Source of the DNA: Oscillospiraceae bacterium
GTDB lineage: Bacteria; Bacillota; Clostridia; Oscillospirales; Oscillospiraceae
DNA length: 32,078 bases
Reading direction: 5' to 3'
NCBI GenBank assembly: GCA_015067975.1
Contig: SVLK01000017.1
Location: 1-32,078 of the forward strand
Shown here: piece after piece, positions 23,632-30,624 of the stretch
Layout of the letters: each line of letters starts with the position of its first letter
Numbering within the stretch: position 1 is the first letter of the stretch
Notes under the pieces: model-generated
Database searches by the model: none
Seen by the model: only the letters and a program-made list of their open reading frames with translations
Told to the model about the DNA's origin: nothing
Made by a program: the position numbers and the translations under genes

Positions 23632-24782
23632 CAGTCAGGGCGGTACATATCGCTGTTGACGAAGTTGAGGTGCTCGTTATAGTCGTAGAAGAAGTGGCTC
23701 ACATCGTCAATACCGTAGGCAAAGTAGTAGTAATCCGTGTCATTGGGATAAACAGCAGCCATCAGTGCGCTGCGGCTGGGGTTGCAGATAGCACCGGAAG
23801 GCAGGCCCGGATACAGGTAGGTGTTATAGGGGCTGTCCATGCTGGTAGAGAAGGCGCTGTCATCCTGACCGGTAGTACGCAGAACGTAATAAATCGTGGA
23901 GTCCAGCTGCAGGTAACCGTTCGTCTCGAAATCGGGGTTCTCAATACGGTTATAGAGGACAGAACCGATGTTCTTACGCTCCTCATCATCACCGATGGCT
24001 TCCTTCTCAATCAAAGAGGCCATCACTACCATCTCCTGCAGCGTGTAATCAGAGCGCTGAATATCATCCAGAATGTCCTGATTCATCCAGACAGCAAAGT
24101 TCTCCAGCATACGGCTCAGTGCTGCCTCGGGAGCGGAGTCCTCAAAGAACTCGTAGGTATCGGGAGCCAGATAACCCTCCAGACGGGTGATCTCGCCCAG
24201 ATTTTCATTGTCCACAAAGAGGAAGTCGGAGAACACATAGTTCTTGGCAGCCTCGGTCAGCTCCTCCTCGGAACAAACACCGTTCTCCGCCAGCAGAGAA
24301 ATCGTCTGCGGCACCGTCAGACCTTCAGGGATCGTGACCAACACCACATTAGGCGGCACCACACTCAGTTCTGTCTGCATCTCTTCAATGAGGCAGCGGA
24401 AGTCCATATTCGTATCCAGCGGATAGGTGCCGGGACCGATGACATCCTGTGCGTCAAACAGCTTGGCAAAAATCTTGAACAGCAGCTTAGACTCGATCAG
24501 GCCGGCTTCCTTCAGCTTGTCTGTTACATCGCTGACAGTATCATTCTTCTCTACGCGGATAGTGGCCTCCACATAGTCCTTATTCAGTGCGCAGACATCG
24601 TTGACCATGAGCCAGCCGACGCAGGCCAGCAGGCAGGATGCTGCAATCACACCCAGAATATACCACAGCCAGCCCAGCTTGCGTTTTCCGCCTTTCTTGG
24701 GCTCTCTTTTCGGGGTCCCCTGCTGACGGCGCACCTGTTCAGTGCTCCAGCTGGTGGTTTCCGAATTCTTACGATCAGACAT
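23631..24782 (-). CDS. mltG: Endolytic peptidoglycan transglycosylase MltG
   Basis: 383 residues from the ATG at 24782 (MSDRKNSETTSW), preceded by AAAGGAACG; a frame extending to 25001 would cover the divergent promoter and has no ribosome site. A basic cytoplasmic N-terminus (1-36) leads to one membrane helix (about 37-60), a LysM-like subdomain, and the YceG catalytic domain. The catalytic Glu is Glu259 in MVVMASLIEKEA, and the family block LYPGLPSGAICNPSRSALMAA follows. MltG cuts nascent glycan strands at the membrane and limits their length. It overlaps the U32 gene downstream by one base. Confidence 0.96.
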   Translation of the reverse strand: MSDRKNSETTSWSTEQVRRQQGTPKREPKKGGKRKLGWLWYILGVIAASCLLACVGWLMVNDVCALNKDYVEATIRVEKNDTVSDVTDKLKEAGLIESKLLFKIFAKLFDAQDVIGPGTYPLDTNMDFRCLIEEMQTELSVVPPNVVLVTIPEGLTVPQTISLLAENGVCSEEELTEAAKNYVFSDFLFVDNENLGEITRLEGYLAPDTYEFFEDSAPEAALSRMLENFAVWMNQDILDDIQRSDYTLQEMVVMASLIEKEAIGDDEERKNIGSVLYNRIENPDFETNGYLQLDSTIYYVLRTTGQDDSAFSTSMDSPYNTYLYPGLPSGAICNPSRSALMAAVYPNDTDYYYFAYGIDDVSHFFYDYNEHLNFVNSDMYRPD

Positions 24783-24853
24783 GTTATTTCGTTCCTTTCT
24801 CAATTTCTTTGCCCCGTTTTCCATCGGACAAGATACATCCAATGCACTTCGGG

Positions 24854-24861
24854 CATACAAT
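24854..24861 (+). promoter_or_regulatory. CATACAAT: possible sporulation sigma-E/K-type -10 element
   Basis: The octamer at 24854-24861 fits the Bacillus sigma-E -10 consensus (CATACANT) and lies 30 bases before the small peptide ATG. An ATA core for the -35 is present at about 18 bases upstream (GATACAT), but the rest of the -35 is weak. Consensus reading only. Confidence 0.4.
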
Positions 24862-24891
24862 GGCACAGAGAAGAACAAGTGAGGTGACAAA

Positions 24892-25017
24892 ATGGGCTTT
24901 GACAACAACTGTTCCTGCATCTGGCTGATCATCATTCTTATTTTGTTGTTCTGCTGCTGTGGCAGTAACAACCATTCCCACAACTGCGGCAGCAGCGACA
25001 ACTGCTGTACCTGCTGA
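24892..25017 (+). CDS. 41-residue Cys-rich single-helix membrane peptide
   Basis: The frame begins with ATG at 24892, 5 bases after GAGGTG; an in-frame TGA just upstream fixes the start. It has three parts: MGFDNNCSC, a hydrophobic helix IWLIIILILLF (10-20), then a Cys/Asn/Ser-rich tail starting CCCGSNNHSHN and ending DNCCTC. Eight of 41 residues are cysteine. It resembles in style the tiny YjcZ-like or spore-coat-associated hydrophobic peptides of spore formers, but I cannot assign it to a family. It has its own candidate promoter and its own terminator, and is divergent from mltG and convergent with tmk. Likely membrane-anchored, perhaps made during sporulation (inference from the -10 box). 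Confidence 0.75.
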   Translation: MGFDNNCSCIWLIIILILLFCCCGSNNHSHNCGSSDNCCTC

Positions 25018-25031
25018 GGGACAACATAGGA

Positions 25032-25058
25032 GATGGGGCGCTTAGCGCCTCATCTTTT
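25032..25058 (+). terminator. Terminator of the Cys-rich peptide gene
   Basis: Ten-bp stem with one G-T pair, arms 25032-25041 and 25045-25054, loop TTA, then TTTT. It lies 14 bases after the peptide stop and 8 bases from the end of tmk, and may also limit tmk transcription on the other strand. Confidence 0.78.
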
Positions 25059-25065
25059 CCCGCCC

Positions 25066-25737
25066 TTACGGGACAAGCAGGTCTTCCACCAGCGACAGTA
25101 CCTCGCCGTGGATATCCTCAATGGTACGCACCGCACCGTCCTTGGCACAATCGATCTTGGTCCAGTCACAGTAATCCACTACAAAAGCGGCATTTTCTCT
25201 GCAACGGCGCAGATAAGCCTCGTCCTGCTCGTGGATATCGGCATGCGTTCCGGTCTCCTGCTCGCGGCGGCGCATCATCTGTTCACTCAGTTCAGTAGGC
25301 AGATCCAAATACAGTACCCGCGTGGGAGCCGGCAGGCCCAGCAGACGATATTCAAAGTCAAACAGCCAGTCCAGAAATGCCTGTCCTTCTTCCTTGGACA
25401 GCTTACTGGCCTGATGCACGGCGTTTGAGGTCGTGTAACGATCCGCGATCAGCAAACCACCATTTTCATAGAATTCGCCCCAGTCCTGCCGATAGGACGC
25501 ATAACGATCCACCGCAAAGAAAGTAGCTGCAGCATAGGCATTCACATCGCCGGCCTTACTGCCGAACGCACCGGATAAATACAACCGGATCAGTGCCGAG
25601 GACTCCTCTTCATAGCGGGGAAACTCCAGCTTCTTATAGGGAATCCCGCGCTGTTCCAGCGTCTGGCACAGCAGCTTTGTCTGCGTCGCTTTTCCGGAAC
25701 CGTCGGTTCCTTCAAAAACAATCAGTTTTCCGCCCAT
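25066..25737 (-). CDS. tmk: Thymidylate kinase
   Basis: 223 residues. The P-loop is FEGTDGSGKATQ (residues 8-19), the DRY motif of dTMP kinases is at 99-101 (IADRYTTSNAVHQ), and LYLDLPTELSEQMMRRR carries the LID-side arginines. It makes dTDP from dTMP for DNA synthesis. Slightly longer than the usual 205-215 residues, with an additional stretch before the DRY motif (VDRYASYRQDWGEFYENG) as seen in a clostridial subgroup. AAAGGGCG precedes the ATG. A good promoter is found upstream, so it is probably a single-gene unit. Confidence 0.93.
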   Translation of the reverse strand: MGGKLIVFEGTDGSGKATQTKLLCQTLEQRGIPYKKLEFPRYEEESSALIRLYLSGAFGSKAGDVNAYAAATFFAVDRYASYRQDWGEFYENGGLLIADRYTTSNAVHQASKLSKEEGQAFLDWLFDFEYRLLGLPAPTRVLYLDLPTELSEQMMRRREQETGTHADIHEQDEAYLRRCRENAAFVVDYCDWTKIDCAKDGAVRTIEDIHGEVLSLVEDLLVP

Positions 25738-25780
25738 GTGACACGCCCTTTCTGTCTAATTTGACATATCATATCAAGAT

Positions 25781-25809
25781 ATTCTACCATAGTATTTCCT
25801 GTTTGTCCA
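25781..25809 (-). promoter_or_regulatory. Promoter of tmk
   Basis: On the minus strand TGGACA (25809-25804), 17 bases, TAGAAT (25786-25781), with an extended TG directly before the -10. Each box matches five of six. It is about 44 bases before the tmk ATG. Confidence 0.7.
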
Positions 25810-25897
25810 TGCCCAAACGAGGGAATCTGTATTTCTCTCGTGTTGAAAAAAGGGCACAGATATGGTAAGGTAACTATCAAAGAAAGGCGGTGCAAAC

Positions 25898-26545
25898 ATG
25901 GCCAAACTGCAAGCAGAGGACTATATGGGCAACACGGTGGACATCGCACGTTCATTGGTCGGTTGCTATCTGGTGCGGCGCTTGAAGGATGAAACATTAG
26001 TATGCCGCATCACAGAAACAGAAGCCTATGTAGGTGCCATTGATAAAGCCTGCCATGCCTATGGTTTCCGCAAAACCAAGCGCAACGCCACAATGTTCGG
26101 TCCTGCAGGCCATGCTTATCTCTACTTGATCTACGGCATGCATACCTGCCTCAACTTTGTCACCAATGGTGAGGGAGAGCCGGATGCCGTACTGCTGCGA
26201 GGATTAGAAGTCATCCACGGTCTCGACACTATGTCCCGCCTGCGCTACGGCAAACCGTGGGAGGATTTGAGCTCCTATCAACGCAAAAACTTCCTCAACG
26301 GTCCCGGGAAATGTTGTAAAGCTATATCACTTGATAAGTATTATGATGGTTTAGATTTAACGGGTGAAGACCTGTTTCTTTGCACCTCTTTGGAGGATGT
26401 AGATCTCCCCCCTGTTCCTCATTCACCCTTTACTGTCACTGCCGGAAAGCGCATTGGTATCGACTATGCCGAAGAGGCGGTGGACTTCCCCTGGCGTTTC
26501 ACTTTGACTCCCATCACGAAAGGAGACCCCCATGCTGATTTTTGA
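25898..26545 (+). CDS. DNA-3-methyladenine glycosylase (AAG/MPG family)
   Basis: 215 residues, starting 6 bases after GGCGGTG. The AAG fold motifs are present: the catalytic Glu in ITETEAYVG (residues 38-46), the HAYGF segment with the flipping-pocket residues, the YLIYGMHTCLNFVT strand pair, and NGPGKCCKAISLD. It removes alkylated purines such as 3-methyladenine and starts base-excision repair. The family is scattered in bacteria, so horizontal spread is common, but base use here is like the neighbours. Its last 14 bases overlap the next gene, so the two are translated together. Confidence 0.96.
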   Translation: MAKLQAEDYMGNTVDIARSLVGCYLVRRLKDETLVCRITETEAYVGAIDKACHAYGFRKTKRNATMFGPAGHAYLYLIYGMHTCLNFVTNGEGEPDAVLLRGLEVIHGLDTMSRLRYGKPWEDLSSYQRKNFLNGPGKCCKAISLDKYYDGLDLTGEDLFLCTSLEDVDLPPVPHSPFTVTAGKRIGIDYAEEAVDFPWRFTLTPITKGDPHADF

Positions 26546-27158
26546 TATGGACGGTACGATGATCGACTCCAACGGTATCTGGCGGGATGTGGACATTGCG
26601 TTTCTCGAGAAGCGCAGCCTTCCCTACACCAAAGAGTATTACGAAGGCGTGGCGCACACGATTTTCCCTCTGGCTGCCGTGTTTACCAAGGAATACTGCA
26701 AGTTAGAAGAGTCCACCGATGAGATCATGGCTGAGTGGATGGAGATGGCCGGCGATATGTACTCCACCTCCGTAACTGTGAAACCCGGCGTGGTGGAATA
26801 TCTGGATCAGTGCCACGCCCGCGGAGAGCGCATGATGGTGCTGACCTCCAGTGTTCCGCAGCACTGTTATGCCGCACTGGAGCACTTACAGCTTCTCCCC
26901 TATTTTGAAAAAATCATCTTCGCACAAGATCTGCAAATGGAAAAGAAGAACCCCGCTACCTTCCAAAAGGCAGCGGAGATAATGGGCGTAAAGGTAAAAG
27001 ACTGTACAGTTTACGACGATTCAGTCGCCGCCTGTCGCGGTGCCAAAGCTGCCGGCATGCAGGTAATCGGCGTATACGACGAATTTTTCGACATGACATG
27101 GGATGAAATGCATCAGGTGTGTGACCGCTGCATCCGGAGCTTTGAAGAGTTGCTGTAA
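26532..27158 (+). CDS. HAD-superfamily hydrolase (phosphatase/phosphoglucomutase-like)
   Basis: 208 residues. HAD motif I is FDMDGT with Asp5 and Asp7, motif II is VLTSS, a lysine (KKNPATF) gives motif III, and YDDSVAACRGAKAAGM is motif IV. The helical cap between motifs I and II (about residues 15-80) places it in the beta-phosphoglucomutase/phosphatase group. Substrate is not predictable. AAAGGAGA inside the end of the glycosylase gene lies 7 bases before its ATG. A sugar-phosphate or nucleotide phosphatase acting beside base-excision repair is conceivable, but the overlap is the only evidence. Confidence 0.93.
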   Translation: MLIFDMDGTMIDSNGIWRDVDIAFLEKRSLPYTKEYYEGVAHTIFPLAAVFTKEYCKLEESTDEIMAEWMEMAGDMYSTSVTVKPGVVEYLDQCHARGERMMVLTSSVPQHCYAALEHLQLLPYFEKIIFAQDLQMEKKNPATFQKAAEIMGVKVKDCTVYDDSVAACRGAKAAGMQVIGVYDEFFDMTWDEMHQVCDRCIRSFEELL

Positions 27159-27162
27159 TATC

Positions 27163-27196
27163 AAAAGCCAAGCGGCATTACGCCACTTGGCTTTTT
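27163..27196. terminator. Bidirectional terminator between HAD and NAT genes
   Basis: Arms AAAAGCCAAG (27163-27172) and CTTGGCTTTT (27186-27195) pair, then one mismatch and a GGC/GCC inner stem with a 5-base loop. T-run on both strands. The outer arms have the same sequence as the core of the terminator at 16579-16623. Confidence 0.88.
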
Positions 27197-27249
27197 CATA
27201 TGTTATGCATTGCTTTTCTGCCGCAGTGTTGGCAGTAACCTTATCGGAC

Positions 27250-28044
27250 TTACGTTCTCTCAATGCCAAAGTGCTTGTAAAGCAGGTCAGACAAGTCCTT
27301 AGGCAAAACCCTCTGCTTGGATTGTTCCCCGCCTTCTGCAAATACGATCAGCTGATCATCCCAAATCCGAATACTCGCCTCAGGCATAAAAATCGATACT
27401 TTATAATACTTGTTAATCGGCGATGCCGGATGGAGATCGCAAAAAATACAAGGCATCACATAGTCAATATCAAGCTGCGGTTCCTCCGTGAATCCGTAAA
27501 TCCGCTTCCAATCGTGTCCCTGTAGCCTTTGCCACAAAAGCCAACCCCAAAACGGGTCTTTTGTCAGTTTATATTCGCTAATCCCGTCGCTTTGCACCAA
27601 ATCTTCTTCCAACAACAAGGGGATACGGCAGCTTTCTTGATTGACACCCACATCTGTCAGATAACGGTTTCCATCCAACGTCACAACCATCACGCGGTGA
27701 CGGCGCATTTGGACAGGGTCTTCTTTTGAAATAAAGCGGGCAGCATAGTTGGTTACTGAATATCCCAAACTTTCCAACAACCACGCATACAGTCCATTCA
27801 GTTCAAAGCAAATGCCTCCACGTCGGCGAACAATCAACTTTTGAAACAAATCTTCATGATTCAGCGAAGTGATACGTCCCGCCATACTGTCTAAGTTTTC
27901 ATAGGGGATATGCAAAAGATGTTGCTGCTGTAATTTTTGGAGCGTTTCCAAATTCGCTTGGGTTTGCCCTTCTATCTGCAAGCGATGTAAATATTGCTCA
28001 ATTTGCTGCGGTGTCATTTTCTCATTTCCGATTCTGTATTCCAT
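27250..28044 (-). CDS. Arylamine N-acetyltransferase
   Basis: 264 residues from the ATG at 28044 (MEYRIGNEKMTPQQ), 5 bases after AGGAGG; a longer frame runs into greA and is rejected. The Cys-His-Asp triad is readable: RRGGICFELNGL with Cys79, MRRHRVMVV with His116, and RYLTDVG with Asp131. The N-terminal HIPYENLDSM block is typical. NATs acetylate arylamines and hydrazines from acetyl-CoA; the physiological substrate in gut Clostridia is generally unknown. It is 10 bases downstream of greA, in the MocR-greA run. Base composition is more AT-rich than its neighbours, which hints at a later arrival. Confidence 0.94.
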   Translation of the reverse strand: MEYRIGNEKMTPQQIEQYLHRLQIEGQTQANLETLQKLQQQHLLHIPYENLDSMAGRITSLNHEDLFQKLIVRRRGGICFELNGLYAWLLESLGYSVTNYAARFISKEDPVQMRRHRVMVVTLDGNRYLTDVGVNQESCRIPLLLEEDLVQSDGISEYKLTKDPFWGWLLWQRLQGHDWKRIYGFTEEPQLDIDYVMPCIFCDLHPASPINKYYKVSIFMPEASIRIWDDQLIVFAEGGEQSKQRVLPKDLSDLLYKHFGIERT

Positions 28045-28054
28045 CGCCGCCTCC

Positions 28055-28558
28055 TTAAAAACTTCCAATAGGAATGGAGTCATCGTCCTTGCCTTTTTCG
28101 ATGGACAGAATCTGCAGCCAATAGCCTTTTCCGCCGCCCATGTCCACATAGACACGCTCTCCGGCGCGGCGTCCCATCACCGCCTGCCCCACGGGAGATT
28201 CCTTGCTGATGAGTCCCTGCAGTGCATTTTGTCGCAGCGTTGTCACCATGCGAATCGTACGCTGCTTACCGGTGTTCTCCATCAGGATCTCCACCGAATC
28301 ATGGAGTCCTACTGTGTCGGCAGAAGAAGAATCGTCGATCACACGCGCCGTCTTGATCATTCGCTGCAGATAGCGGATGCGGCTGTCATTACGGTTTTTC
28401 TCCTGTTTGGCACATTTATATTCAAAATTCTCACTTAAATCACCAAACGCGCGGGCTGTCTGCACATCCTCAATCAGTTTGGGGCGCAGTACCTGCACGC
28501 GGTAGTCGATCTCCTCCTGCATCTTTTGCAGGTCGCTCTTTGTCAGTTCGTCGTACAT
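28055..28558 (-). CDS. greA: Transcription elongation factor GreA/GreB family
   Basis: 167 residues. The coiled-coil tip motif GDLSENFEYKCAKQEKN holds the acidic pair Asp40 and Glu43 that help RNA polymerase cleave backtracked RNA. The C-terminal FKBP-like domain contains LISKESPVGQAVMGRRAGE. GreA rescues stalled RNA polymerase in its secondary channel. The start codon lies 1 base after the MocR gene stop, so translation is probably coupled, an unusual partner. In Bacillus greA is near mltG and the U32 genes; here it is about 4 kb away. Symbol given on overall similarity; GreB-type naming is possible. Confidence 0.88.
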   Translation of the reverse strand: MYDELTKSDLQKMQEEIDYRVQVLRPKLIEDVQTARAFGDLSENFEYKCAKQEKNRNDSRIRYLQRMIKTARVIDDSSSADTVGLHDSVEILMENTGKQRTIRMVTTLRQNALQGLISKESPVGQAVMGRRAGERVYVDMGGGKGYWLQILSIEKGKDDDSIPIGSF

Positions 28559-28559
28559 T

Positions 28560-29951
28560 TTATTCCTCCCAAAGTTCTGCCAATCGTTCCATCCCCTGCT
28601 GCAGCGTCTTCAGCTCAATACCGGAATAGTTGACTACCGCCACATGCTGCGGCGCACCGGCCGAATCACTGTAATAATCAGACAACAGAGCCAAACGCAC
28701 ACCTTTTTCTGCCGCACGGCGGCGTAGTTCCTGGTCACTGAGCTGGGTGTCCAACTGCATCAGAAAATGCAGGCCCGCATCCTGTTCCATGATCTCCGCC
28801 CGTCCGGCCAGCGGCCCATTGCGGATCATGCCGATCACAGCATCCCGCTTTTGCCGATAGCGATTGCGCATGCGGTTGATGTGCTGCTCATAGCGTCCCT
28901 GCGACATGAAAGCTGCCAATGTATATTGTTCAAAGCTGGACACAGTACAGGCGTAAAAGCTCAGACGGTGTCGATACTCAGAAAGCAGATGGGGCGGCAG
29001 GATCATATAGCTGATACGGATGGACGGCGCAATCGTTTTGGAAAAGGTATTCAGATAGATGACTCGCTCATGTCGGTCTGTGGAGAACATGGTGGGAATG
29101 GGGCGGCCCACGAAACGAAATTCACTGTCGTAGTCATCTTCCAGAATATAACGTCCCTCCTGCTCCGCTGCCCAACGCAGTAGCTCCTGCCGACGGGTAA
29201 TTGGCATCACAATGCCAGTAGGATAGTGATGAGACGGTGAAATATGCACTACATCTGCGTCACTTCTGCGCAGTTCCTGCGCAGAAAGACCGGCATAATC
29301 CAGTCCTATGCGGCGCAAGGGCACTTGATTGCTCTGGTAAATGCGGGCGATTTTCCCATAGCCGGGGTCTTCTACCGCATAGGTACGCTCACGGCCCAAT
29401 AGCTGAATCAAAAGATAATAGAGAAATTCCGTACCGGCACCGATAATGATCTGCTCTGGATCTATATTCATACCACGGAATTGCTGCAAATTTTCTGCAA
29501 TGGCCTGCCGCAGCGCCAGTGCACCGTTATACGGCATCGGCTGCAGCAAACCCATATCTTGCTCCAATATGGTTTGGCGCATCAGCTTAGACCACACAGT
29601 AAAAGGAAAGTTCTCCGCCGAAATGGAGTTTGTCACCAGATCCAACAGGTAGGTTTTTTCCTTTTCCACCGAGGGCAGATGTCGCGCAGCTTCTACGTGC
29701 AGCGGCTGCTCAATATTGCTGACATAGTAGCCCTTTTTCTCCACGCCGTAAATATAACCTTCGGCGATCAACTGTTCATATGCATTTTTTACTGTGATAA
29801 CGCTGAGCTTCAGATGTTCCGCCAATGTTCGCTTTGAGGGTAGCTTTTCTCCCGCTGTTAAGTGACCGGAAAGAATATCCTCTTTGATATGGCGATAAAG
29901 CTGCTCATAAAGGCTCACACCCTCAGCTTTGGAAAAGGTATAGGTCAGCAT
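28560..29951 (-). CDS. MocR/PdxR-type GntR regulator with aminotransferase domain
   Basis: 463 residues from the ATG at 29951, preceded by GGAGGG; an ATG four codons upstream lacks a ribosome site. A GntR winged-helix domain (residues 8-80, SLYEQLYRHIKEDILSGHL and LPSKRTLAEHLKLSVITVKN) is joined to a fold-type I aminotransferase domain (about 105-460). The PLP lysine is in LNTFSKTIAPSIRISYM near residue 303. MocR proteins bind PLP and usually control vitamin B6 or GABA/taurine genes. It is divergent from an ECF S-component gene across about 100 bases with repeated half-sites, so control of that transporter and of itself is likely; pyridoxine is the best guess for the ligand. Confidence 0.92.
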   Translation of the reverse strand: MLTYTFSKAEGVSLYEQLYRHIKEDILSGHLTAGEKLPSKRTLAEHLKLSVITVKNAYEQLIAEGYIYGVEKKGYYVSNIEQPLHVEAARHLPSVEKEKTYLLDLVTNSISAENFPFTVWSKLMRQTILEQDMGLLQPMPYNGALALRQAIAENLQQFRGMNIDPEQIIIGAGTEFLYYLLIQLLGRERTYAVEDPGYGKIARIYQSNQVPLRRIGLDYAGLSAQELRRSDADVVHISPSHHYPTGIVMPITRRQELLRWAAEQEGRYILEDDYDSEFRFVGRPIPTMFSTDRHERVIYLNTFSKTIAPSIRISYMILPPHLLSEYRHRLSFYACTVSSFEQYTLAAFMSQGRYEQHINRMRNRYRQKRDAVIGMIRNGPLAGRAEIMEQDAGLHFLMQLDTQLSDQELRRRAAEKGVRLALLSDYYSDSAGAPQHVAVVNYSGIELKTLQQGMERLAELWEE

Positions 29952-29963
29952 AGCGCCCTCCAT

Positions 29964-30030
29964 CTGGTATCAACAAAAAACAGTTATATGGTTATTTCAA
30001 TAATACCAGTTACTACTATAATGCAACCAT
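29964..30030. promoter_or_regulatory. Divergent MocR/ECF control region with four TGGT half-sites
   Basis: CTGGTAT at 29964-29970 is mirrored by ATACCAG at 30003-30009, and ATGGTT at 29988-29993 is mirrored by AACCAT at 30025-30030. On each strand the half-sites are about two helical turns apart (24 and 21 bases), which fits the direct repeats bound by MocR regulators. A perfect TATAAT at 30017-30022 serves the ECF gene, with no good -35 at the expected place, as expected for an activated promoter. Operator role is inference. Confidence 0.55.
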
Positions 30031-30056
30031 AGGAAAAAAGCAAGGGAGTTCTTGGG

Positions 30057-30572
30057 ATGAGAAATACAAACGTAAAAAAACTGGTATTAGCCTCTTTGAT
30101 GGCTGCGCTGACATGTGTAGCTACTATGGTCATCGAAATTCCATCACCTGCCAACGGGTATGTCAATTTGGGTGACTGCGTTGTTCTCTTGTCCGGCTGG
30201 CTGTTAGGTCCGTGGTATGGCGCCGCCGCCGCAGGAATCGGCTCCATGATGGCGGATATTTTTGCCGGATATGCCTATTATGCGCCCGGTACGCTGGTCA
30301 TTAAGGGTCTGATGGGCCTGGTCGCAGCCGTTATCTCCCGCATTTTTGGTAAAAAGATGCCCAAAGTTGCCGTGTTGGTCAGCGGTATTGCCGCAGAAGT
30401 GCTGATGGTTGTGGGATATTTCATTTATGCTGCTGCGTTTTTGCAGTACGGCGCGGCCGGTGCAGCCGCCAGTGTTCCCGGCAATCTGATGCAGGGTGTT
30501 TTTGCCGTGATTGCGGCAACCGTTCTGATGGGTGTTTTTCGCCGCACAAAGCTGCAGGAACATTTGATTTAA
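30057..30572 (+). CDS. ECF transporter S component (possible vitamin B6 type)
   Basis: 171 residues with about six membrane helices. MRNTNVKKLVLASLMAALTC is a typical S-component start, with the Ala-rich helix 1 that docks on EcfT. YVNLGDCVVLLSGWLLGPW and GSMMADIFAGYAYYAPGTL follow the ECF S-component pattern, and the helix GLMGLVAAVISRIFG is similar to PdxU/HmpT-like members. It would bind a vitamin and share the EcfAAT energising module encoded elsewhere. GGGAG lies 9 bases before the ATG. Divergence from a MocR regulator favours a B6-type substrate, but thiamine precursors are possible. Confidence 0.88.
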   Translation: MRNTNVKKLVLASLMAALTCVATMVIEIPSPANGYVNLGDCVVLLSGWLLGPWYGAAAAGIGSMMADIFAGYAYYAPGTLVIKGLMGLVAAVISRIFGKKMPKVAVLVSGIAAEVLMVVGYFIYAAAFLQYGAAGAAASVPGNLMQGVFAVIAATVLMGVFRRTKLQEHLI

Positions 30573-30592
30573 TCGGATTTTTATGGTATCAT
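30564..30592 (+). promoter_or_regulatory. Promoter of the ywlG-like gene
   Basis: TTGATT at 30564-30569 (at the very end of the ECF gene), 17 bases, TATCAT at 30587-30592 with an extended TG before it. It ends 33 bases before the ATG at 30625. Confidence 0.65.
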
Positions 30593-30624
30593 AAGTGCAT
30601 CGAAGCTTGAAAGGAAGCAATAGC

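Noticed and set aside
24783-25001. N-terminal extension of mltG
   Set aside because: Would be antisense to the Cys-rich peptide gene and its promoter; no ribosome site, and the inner start gives a normal MltG.
28045-28155. N-terminal extension of the acetyltransferase into greA
   Set aside because: AGGAGG precisely before the ATG at 28044 and the usual NAT length support the shorter form.
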